A DNA stretch of 64,000 nucleotides, taken from Dactylorhiza incarnata (lineage: Eukaryota; Streptophyta; Magnoliopsida; Asparagales; Orchidaceae). A model generated the notes under the pieces. That model ran no database searches. It had not been told where the DNA came from and saw nothing but the letters and a program-made list of their open reading frames with translations. This document shows positions 57,331 through 64,000 of this stretch, in pieces. The stretch covers positions 992,001 to 1,056,000 of the forward strand of contig JAWHQI010000262.1 of assembly GCA_033032865.1 (NCBI GenBank). Direction: 5' to 3'. The first letter of the stretch is position 1. Every line of letters begins with the position of its first letter. A program made the translations under genes and the position numbers.

Positions 57331-57379
57331 CCTTTAATATTGCTAAGTCACTAAATCTAACTCCACATACTTGTCCCAG

Positions 57380-58603
57380 CTTTCCTAGAATCCTTTGATC
57401 AACATGCTGTATCTGAGGGGGAGGAACCAGATAATACTGATGCTGATATTGATGATGAGGATAATGATGGAGTCCACCCTGATCATATTGATGATCTTGC
57501 ATCCTTTGCTGAAAAGGTGGATGATCCTGACCAAAGGAACAACATACATCCAGATCAGGTGATGCATACAGCTGAAGTACACATTATACCTCAAGTGGTC
57601 CCTTCTCCAAGTCCAAAAAGGCTCCCAGACCCAATTATTACTGATTAGCAAGTCTCAACCTCTACTTCCTCACAGTCAAATTGGAGCATTCTAATTGCTA
57701 TTCAAATCATGTTAGAGACTCATCTAACATCTATGAAGGACTATGTAGACCAGCCAGTTTCAACAGTCAAAGCATATATAGGTCAGTCCTTCCTCAATAT
57801 TAAAACTGAAGTAATGGCTGAGGTCTAGGAGATCAAGGAAGACACTGGAATCCTGAACAAACAAATGACAAAATGGTTTGATCTGGCAGAAAAGACAGTG
57901 ATCTCTCATAATACTATTCTCAGATCAATGGACAAACACCTTCTACTCTCTGAACAGGATATGTCATATGTCAAAAATTATTTCAGCAAGATAGATGAAG
58001 TGATTGAAAAATCCTCAAATCATATCCAAGAATATGTATACTCCACTGCTCTGCAGTTGAATGGTGAGGCTGACAGAAACAAGGATGAGCTCAAGGCTGA
58101 TATTGAGAGGAACAAGGAAGAGGTAAAATCTGATATGGAAAATATTTTCCAAACAATTTCTGGCACAATAACTGCTGCTCAGCAGGAAATAAGTCAAAGA
58201 GTATTTGAAAAACCAGAAAGGGGAGGGATAACAATGCTGTAACAAATTCTGAGCTAGCCCTCAAGGTTTTGCAAAGAACTATGCTTGCCTTAAACTTTCC
58301 CCTCCTGGATAGGCAATGAGCAGAGGATTGGGACTTCTCTAAAGAGTAAGAGTACGCTCAAAATGTCAGACTGGCAAAAAGAAGAGAAAGAGAGCACATA
58401 ATGCTAGTGGAAGAATTTTTGGCAAAGCAAAGGGATGAGCATTCTAAGGATCCGGATTTTGAGTATTGGAGTGAAGACTACAAAAGTATAATATTAAATG
58501 TTGGCTAAGCCATGGTCAAATCTTTAAAGATAATGATAAGGTCTATCCATCTAAAGAGTGGATAAAGCACTTAGAAAGAAACACTAAAAGAGAGAGGATA
58601 TGA
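57380..58603 (+). pseudogene. B ORF3, third candidate exon
   Basis: AFLESFDQHAVSEGEE, then an acidic run, then long helical segments of coiled-coil type (MLETHLTSMKDYV, KNYFSKIDEVIEKSSNHIQ, KDELKADIERNKEEVKSDM). TAG stops at 57646 and 57826 and a frame end at 58240; beyond it a shifted frame still matches the A C-terminus (KDPDFEYWSEDYKSIILN versus KNPNFEEWSPCSRDIILN). No membrane span seen. Confidence 0.7.
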
Positions 58604-58712
58604 CATGTGTATGTTTTGATGAATGCCATGTAGTGAAGATACATGATAAATAATCATTTTGATATGTACGTTAGCATTGAAGGTGTTCTGCCTTCTTCAA
58701 ATAGGGGGAGAT
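58604..58712 (+). other. B 3' tail and polypurine tract
   Basis: Short untranslated tail ending CTTCTTCAAATAGGGGGAGAT, the same tract as in A, directly before the LTR. Confidence 0.88.
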
Positions 58713-59968
58713 TGTTGGGAATATTACCCTCAATGTTCCCTTGATTTGAAGAAGCTTCCCACTCAATGCTAAGTACAAGTTGTATTTGATAAACCCTATT
58801 TTACATTATTTCTATGCAGGGTTAGGTCATTCCCAAGATATGGAATAAGTTCAGTGGTTTACTGCCTAATTTGCTGAGACGAGTTAACTGTCTCAGCTAA
58901 ACTGTTGAGACATGGCCAGGAGCCGCTGAGAAGGTGTCTGGGCCAGTTGAGATGTGGATAGAGAAAATCTGCTGAGACAACTGTCTGTCCCAGCGGATCC
59001 GCTGAGACGGGATAGAAGTATCCGTTGAGACAGGATGCTGTCTCCGTTGACACATGAAGGTATCTCAGCCGAACCGCCGAGATAGATTCAAAATGTTCTG
59101 GCGGGTTTGCTTTTGGTGCAACACATTGTAAAGCAAGATAAGATGTTCCAATCACCTCCATACTGTGTCAGGAGGACATCAGATAGCCCTTGAAGATTGG
59201 AGGAGTATAAAAGAATCAATTAGGGCTTTATAAAAGCACTCTCACTCACTGAAGAAGATTATTCTACCGTTCTATTGACGGCAGCCCAGAAAGTTTTCTC
59301 TTCCTGCTTCCTGAAACTGCAAGGAGAGAAAAGATTGTTCTTCTTGATTTACTCAAGATAAAACAAGTTGATCCCCATTCATCCTCTGAAGAAAAGGATT
59401 AGAAGAATTAGAGTTGAGGCCATTGGACTCATTCCTCTTTCAAGAATGCTACAGTAGTTATTCAGCAATAAAAGACCAAGGCTTGATATCTACTCTAGCT
59501 TCTGTTGTAATCATCCATTATTATTTTATAAAGGAACTTATCAGTTCTGAGATTGTATGGCATCTTTGCCTGAGGGTGTAGGGCTGTCTAGCCTGAGAGT
59601 GGAGCTGAGAGTTCAGCTTAAGTGTAGGATATTTGTGAGATCCGAGGTAGGGTTGTTGAGCCTAAGGTAGGGATATTGAGCCTGAGGTAGGGTTTGGGAA
59701 AACCTGAGAGATCCCGAGGGATCTGTGTTATAAGATCTTGGAGATGAGTTTGGAGGTGTGGTCTTGCCTAACTCATTATTGGAAAGGTGAAGGGGAAAAG
59801 AGAACCACTTAAGACACATTGTCTTGAGGAACCTCTATAAATGCTTGTGTGTTTTCTGTGTGCTTGATTTATTAATAACCTTAACTCAGAAAACAGCTAG
59901 GTTAAAGCCTAAAACTAAAAAAAGACCTATACACCCCCCCTCTAGGTAATTAAGACTACATCCTAACA
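58713..59968 (+). repeat. 3' LTR of B
   Basis: 1256 bp, TGTTGGGAAT...CCTAACA. Palindrome array 58870-59095 including CCCAGCGGATCCGCTGAGAC; TATA box GTATAAAAG near 59196-59204; a C-rich run (C8) near the 3' end. Confidence 0.9.
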
Positions 59969-60306
59969 AACTATAAATCTTTAAGTTGACACGCCCTTGG
60001 TCACGGGCATGATTGAGAGCATGTAATTGAACACGGGCATGACTTGCTTGAGATGAGCTCAAATCGCGCTGTAGCAATACTGGACATGAATTAAAATTAC
60101 ACGCCCTTGGTCATGGGCGTGACCGAGGGCATGACATGCATTTTGACCCAATTTGTCCATAAATTTGCAAAAGTAGAAATATGCTTAATTAGATTTAAAA
60201 TGTACAAAAGAACTATTTATAAACTAAAATTGACTTAAATAAGAGAAATTCATATTGAATAAATACTAAAATCTATACTAAAAATTCAAATAAAAACTAC
60301 TTATCA
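59969..60306 (-). repeat. U3 part of the C LTR
   Basis: Non-coding, with GGTCACGGGC and its complement repeated at 59985-60145, the motif also found at 11525-11720. It joins directly to truncated integrase on its right, implying that the integrase C-terminus was deleted together with the true 5' end of the LTR. Confidence 0.55.
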
Positions 60307-61717
60307 GGTAGCGAACTACTTGCTCTACGAACAACCATACATGAACATCTACATGACCACTTGTCTAACCAGGTTTAATCATGTTACCTTAGACAAGCGG
60401 TCCACTATAACCCAAACTGAATCATTACCGGCCCGAGATCGAGACAAATTGTGAACAAAATCTATGGTAATGCCCTCAAATTTCAATTTTGGTATTAGAA
60501 GTGGTTGATGCATCCCGCCAGGGCTCATACATACTTCTTTAACCATCTGACATGCTTTACAGTACGTCACAAACCATGTAGCATCTTTATTCAAACTAGG
60601 CCAGAAAAGCGTCTTCTTTATGTCTGTGTACATCTTAGCAATCCACGGATGTACTGAGAACATAGTGTTATGGGCCTCTTTCAACAATTACTCTCGAATG
60701 TTCCCAACACTTGGAACATATAAATGATGAAGTAAGCAAAGTAATCCATCAATCAAACAGTAATCTCCTAGAGAATCTTCAAGAATCATTGGTATTACTG
60801 CCTAGGAAATCAGATCTTCTTTCTGCGCTGCTCTAATATAATAACGCATGTCGCAACGAACCTTTGTCCAAAAAAAGTATTCCCCATAAGAAGGAATGTC
60901 ACTTTTGCAGACATGGATAATCCCCATGGACATTAATATCAAGAAACTATTAGAGGTTGGGTGCCTCCCACTCAAAGCGTTAGCAATAGTTTTTGCTTTC
61001 CTAGGATGATAGTGAAGATCAAAATCATAATCACATAGAAATTCGATCCTTCTCCTTTGTCTCAGGTTTAGATCCTTCTGAGTGTAAATATAATTTAAAC
61101 TCTAATGATCTGAGAAAATCTCACACCTCACACCATATAGATACTGCCTCCAATCCTTAAGTGCAAAAACAACTGCCCCCAACTCCAAATCAAGAGTAGG
61201 GTAATTCTTCTCATTCTTCTTAAGCTATAGGAAAGCAAAACCTATCACTTGTCCATGCTACATAAGTACATCACCCATTCTGAGTTGTGGAGTATCAGTA
61301 TAAATATAGAATCCTTCTTTTCCTGAAGGTAGAACAAGAACAGGAGACGATGCCAACTGGTCCTTCAATGTGCAGAAAGTGCCCCCACAAGCCTATGACC
61401 ATAAGAAAGGGTATCCTTCTTAGTTAGAGTAGTAAGTCGTTTGGCTATTTTAGAAAAGCCTTCCAATAACCAGCTAATCCGAGGAAACTTCAGACATCTC
61501 TAGCTGGCTTCAAAGCTGGCCAATCCTTCACTGCTTGGATCTTTGTTGGGTCAATAACTAACCCATAACCACCGATTACATGTCCCAAGAAATATACTTC
61601 TTTCAACCAAATTTCACACTTAATAAACTTGGCAAAAAGTATATATTCCTGAAGTTTCTGTAACACCATCCAATGATGTTCAACATGGGTTTACCCATCC
61701 TTATAATAGACCAATAG
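60307..61717 (-). pseudogene. C reverse transcriptase (C-terminal), RNase H and integrase (N-terminal)
   Basis: Gypsy pol on the minus strand. It starts at the RT position just after the catalytic FIDD (LVYYKD, then FAKFIKCEIWL and KEVYFLGHVIGG), followed by RNase H ([11 protein letters not shown]...[24 protein letters not shown]) and the integrase zinc-binding domain with intact H and CX2C residues (CKACQ) and the first core Asp (TIDFVHNL). The chain ends at HVDVHVWLFVEQVVRY near 60310. Many stops and frameshifts. The upstream part was displaced by D2 at 61718. Confidence 0.85.
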
Positions 61718-62802
61718 TGTTGGAACATGGTCTTCCGCATCTCCTAGGTTTGAGAATAACAAATCTTATGTGTATTTGATCTTGTTTGTTCAAGTGTGCA
61801 GGTTAGCATAGTCCACATGACTCAAGGAGTACTCATGATGTCTGCCCCCAAAATTGAGGCCACAATTCGAAGAGGCTCACTAGCGCCGGCGGTAGCGATA
61901 GCGCCCGGCGCTAGCATTGATCTGCGCGATTTCGGCATCGTTTTTAGAAGGTGCTAGCGCCCGGCATTAGCTACTAGCGATGGCGGTAGCATGGCGCAAA
62001 AGAGGCATGGAGCAATAAGTTGCCGCGGATTGAAGATCCTGCCGCGCAAAACGTTTCCTAATCCGGGCTAGCGTCGGCGGTAGCGCTAGCGTCGGCGGTA
62101 GCGCTTGGGCTATAAAAGGACCCCCTCTCCTCTTGTTTTCGCACACCTATTGTATACACCTCAGAGAGAGAGTACTAGAATTCCAGAGGCTTGTCTTAGC
62201 CGAAATTTGAGGTCCCAGAGAAGCTCTGCCAATTTTTGAAGGAGAATTCCATCACGCCGAATCCAGACAAAGTCCGCTTCAACAAACGCTGACTCTACAA
62301 TGGATCTTCGTCTCCTACTTCAGAAGTTCATCTTAAGGGAGGTTTTGTTATTTTATTTCTCTTTTATCATTGTAAACGGTAGTGAAATCGCCTCCTGTTG
62401 GCGACTAGGTCTGGGGTAGACTTAGGGCTGAAATTCGCCTCGTGTTGGCGACTAGATCTAGGCTAGTTCTAGGGGGTGCTCGAGGCCACATCCGGGGAAG
62501 GATTGGCTAGAGCGGCTTGAGGCCAAATCCGGGGAGGATAAGGCTAGGGCCACCGGTTCGTGGGGAAGCGAGTCGGGATAGAAAACAAAAAGAGCTTTTT
62601 TATTATTCGCCTCCGATCTCTAGCGTCATCGAGATCAAGTTTTGTAAAACTTATTTATCATTAGTAAAGCTTGTCTCCTTTTTGTTTTACTTCACTTATT
62701 TCATGTCTTTAATCTTGCAATAATTCAAAGTTTTTAAATATAATCTAAAGTTTTTGAAAACCCTTATTCACCCCCCCTCTAAGGGCGCCGACCGATCTAA
62801 CA
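61718..62802 (+). repeat. 5' LTR of D2
   Basis: 1085 bp from TGTTGGAACATGG to CTAACA. The GC-rich array with GCTAGCGCCGGCG, CGGCGGTAGCG and variants lies at about 61880-62105, directly followed by a TATA box (CTATAAAAGGACC, about 62110-62122). Confidence 0.92.
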
Positions 62803-62818
62803 AGTGGTATCAGAGCGG
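62803..62818 (+). other. Primer-binding site of D2 (initiator Met tRNA)
   Basis: AGTGGTATCAGAGCGG follows the LTR; a near-perfect plant copia primer site. Confidence 0.92.
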
Positions 62819-62850
62819 TTTTGTTCCAATCGGCTTAACAACCAGGAACA

Positions 62851-64000
62851 ATGGCGTCTCATGATCTCGCTTTTCCTGAGGGTCAAGGGGTTAGTCGACC
62901 ACCTCTCTTTACTGGGTCTGATTTTAACTACTAGAAAAATCGAATGATGTGTTTTCTTATGACTATGGATGTAGAAGTATGGAACATGGTAGAAGTTCGG
63001 AACTCTCCTCCTACAACTGTAGTGGGAGAGGCAACATTAGCAAAACCTAAGGATAAATTGGACGATAACGATAAACTAAGATGTAAAAATAATGCTTAAG
63101 CAATGAACGCTTTATATTGCGCTTTAAATAGGACTGAGTTTAATAGAATTTCTGCATGCACAACTACTTATGTTATTTGGAATCAATTGGAAGTTGCTCA
63201 TGAAGGTACATCGCAGGTGAAAGATGCAAAGCTATTCCAACTGGAATCTGAATATGAAAAATTCAGGATGGATACCGAAGAGGACATTAACTCGATGTAC
63301 ACCCGCTTCACCAAGATCGTCAACGCTTCAAAGGCACTTGGAAAGACCTACTCAGACGGGGACTTGGTGAGGAAAATTCTTCGTTCCTTACCTCCAAGGT
63401 TCAATCCAAAGGTGACAGCCATCTCGGAGTCGCACAACTTAAGAACGCTCCAGATCGAGAATCTCATTGGGAATCTCAAAACCCATGAGGTAGAACTACA
63501 AATTCAACATGACGAATACAACAAGGAGCCGAAGAAAAAGGCGTTGGCGCTGACATCAAAGAAGGAGTGCATCGAAGAGGATGATGATGATGAAGAAGGA
63601 CTCCTGGTGAAGAATTTCAAGAAGTTCATCAGAAATCCAGAGAGAAGAAACACATTCCGAAAATTCTTCCAAAAGGATACTCGACGAAAGGGATCCTTCT
63701 CTTCATCGAAGAAAGAAAAAGGAAGCGATGACGAAGAAGAAAGGCCGCCTCCAGAATGCTATCACTGCAGAAAAACCGGGCACATTCGGAGCCAGTGCCC
63801 AAAATACCAAAAGGAACGGAAAGAACAAAAGAAAGCAAAAGAAAAGAAGAAAGTGCTGAAGGCCGCTACTTGGGATGACTCTTCCTCTGAAGAGTCAAAC
63901 GGATCTGAGTCAAATAGCGAGGAGGAAGCAAACTTGTGCTTAATGGCCAAAAGCGACGATGACGACACCAGTGTTCTTAGCGACACTGAGGTATCTCCTC
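62851..64000 (+). pseudogene. D2 Gag, partial
   Basis: ATG at 62851 (MASHDLAFPEGQG). In-frame stops at 62932 (TAG) and 63097 (TAA), otherwise one frame to the window edge. The Gag core is recognisable: SMYTRFTKIVNASKALGK, LVRKILRSLPPRFNPKVTAI and TLQIENLIGNLKTHEVEL. Then a Lys-rich region and an intact CCHC knuckle CYHCRKTGHIRSQC (63757-63798), followed by an acidic tail (SNSEEEANLCLMAKSDDDD). Acts as particle and RNA-binding protein. Unlike D1 it keeps the knuckle, so it shows what D1 lost. Confidence 0.9.

Larger units (their letters stand above)
51953..57379 (+). other. Candidate intron 2 of B ORF3, holding element I
   Basis: Donor GTAAGAATTACTAAC at 51953; acceptor ACTTGTCCCAG ending at 57379, with branch-like CTAAATCTAAC upstream. 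Both splice sites are phase 1, and the frames on either side join without a shift. Without element I and one target copy, the intron would be about 66 bp. The host sequence of I is therefore probably intronic. Confidence 0.45.
11731..59968 (+). mobile_element. Copia element B (SIRE/Maximus-like) with ORF3, carrying large nested insertions
   Basis: 5' LTR 11731-12648 and 3' LTR 58713-59968 share sequence from TGTTGGGAATATTACC onward. Between them are gag, protease, integrase, RT, RNase H and ORF3, interrupted by E (13949-46276) and I (51975-57330). Removing both leaves about 10.5 kb, normal for the lineage. Part of the 5' LTR, the primer site and the start of gag are deleted. No convincing target duplication is seen: ATCTT on the left, AACTA on the right. 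Confidence 0.88.
61718..64000 (+). mobile_element. Copia element D2 (same family as D1), right-truncated by the window
   Basis: LTR, Met-tRNA primer site and gag on the plus strand, inserted into the RT of C. The left target copy would be AATAG (61713-61717). pol and the second LTR would lie to the right. Confidence 0.9.

Overview
This is a stretch of flowering-plant heterochromatin made almost wholly of nested LTR retrotransposons. I see no host gene, no RNA gene and no bacterial feature. The evidence is eukaryotic: Ty1/copia and Ty3/gypsy gag-pol remnants, LTRs with TG...CA ends, TATA boxes, primer-binding sites for plant initiator-Met and Asp tRNAs, polypurine tracts and 5-bp target duplications. 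The sequence is AT-rich with GC-rich palindrome clusters inside LTRs. I cannot name the species. Element names (D1, A, T, C, B, E, G, H, F, I, D2) are mine.

Layout. 1-3057: minus-strand copia remnant D1 (gag plus LTR), running off the left edge. 3058-10827: plus-strand SIRE/Maximus-like copia element A, with decayed pol, a third ORF downstream of pol and a 3' LTR that holds a complete 415-bp TRIM (T, 9403-9817). 10828-11730 and 59969-61717: two halves of an old minus-strand gypsy element C, split by everything between. 11731-59968: copia element B, a relative of A, about 10.5 kb once its insertions are subtracted. 61718-64000: copia element D2 (LTR plus gag), same family as D1, running off the right edge.

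Nesting inside B. The Tekay/Del-like chromovirus E (13949-46276, TSD AGGCT) sits in B gag. E's 5' LTR holds Athila-like non-autonomous element G (14030-26984, TSD GTATG), which holds its sibling H in opposite orientation (18430-24694, TSD AGTAG). E's leader holds Athila-like gag-protease element F (30623-37980, TSD GCCCA). B's third ORF holds copia derivative I (51975-57330, TSD ATCTT/ACCTT). Implied order of insertion: C, then B, then E and I, then G and F, then H.

Most striking points. (1) A and B carry a long non-envelope ORF after pol. In each, the spacer before it repeats the palindromic motif of that element's own LTR, followed by a TATA box about 100 bp before the ORF3 ATG, so ORF3 appears to have its own LTR-like promoter. 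(2) Seven LTR families here each have their own GC-rich palindrome array in U3. (3) B ORF3 shows two candidate phase-1 introns, and element I lies in the second. (4) F and G/H share LTRs, primer sites and 3' regions but encode different proteins: Gag-protease versus a zinc-knuckle acidic protein. (5) In both H and I, one LTR has an inverted duplication its partner lacks. Nearly all coding regions are broken by stops, frameshifts or deletions. The H ORF (22068-23129) is the main open one.
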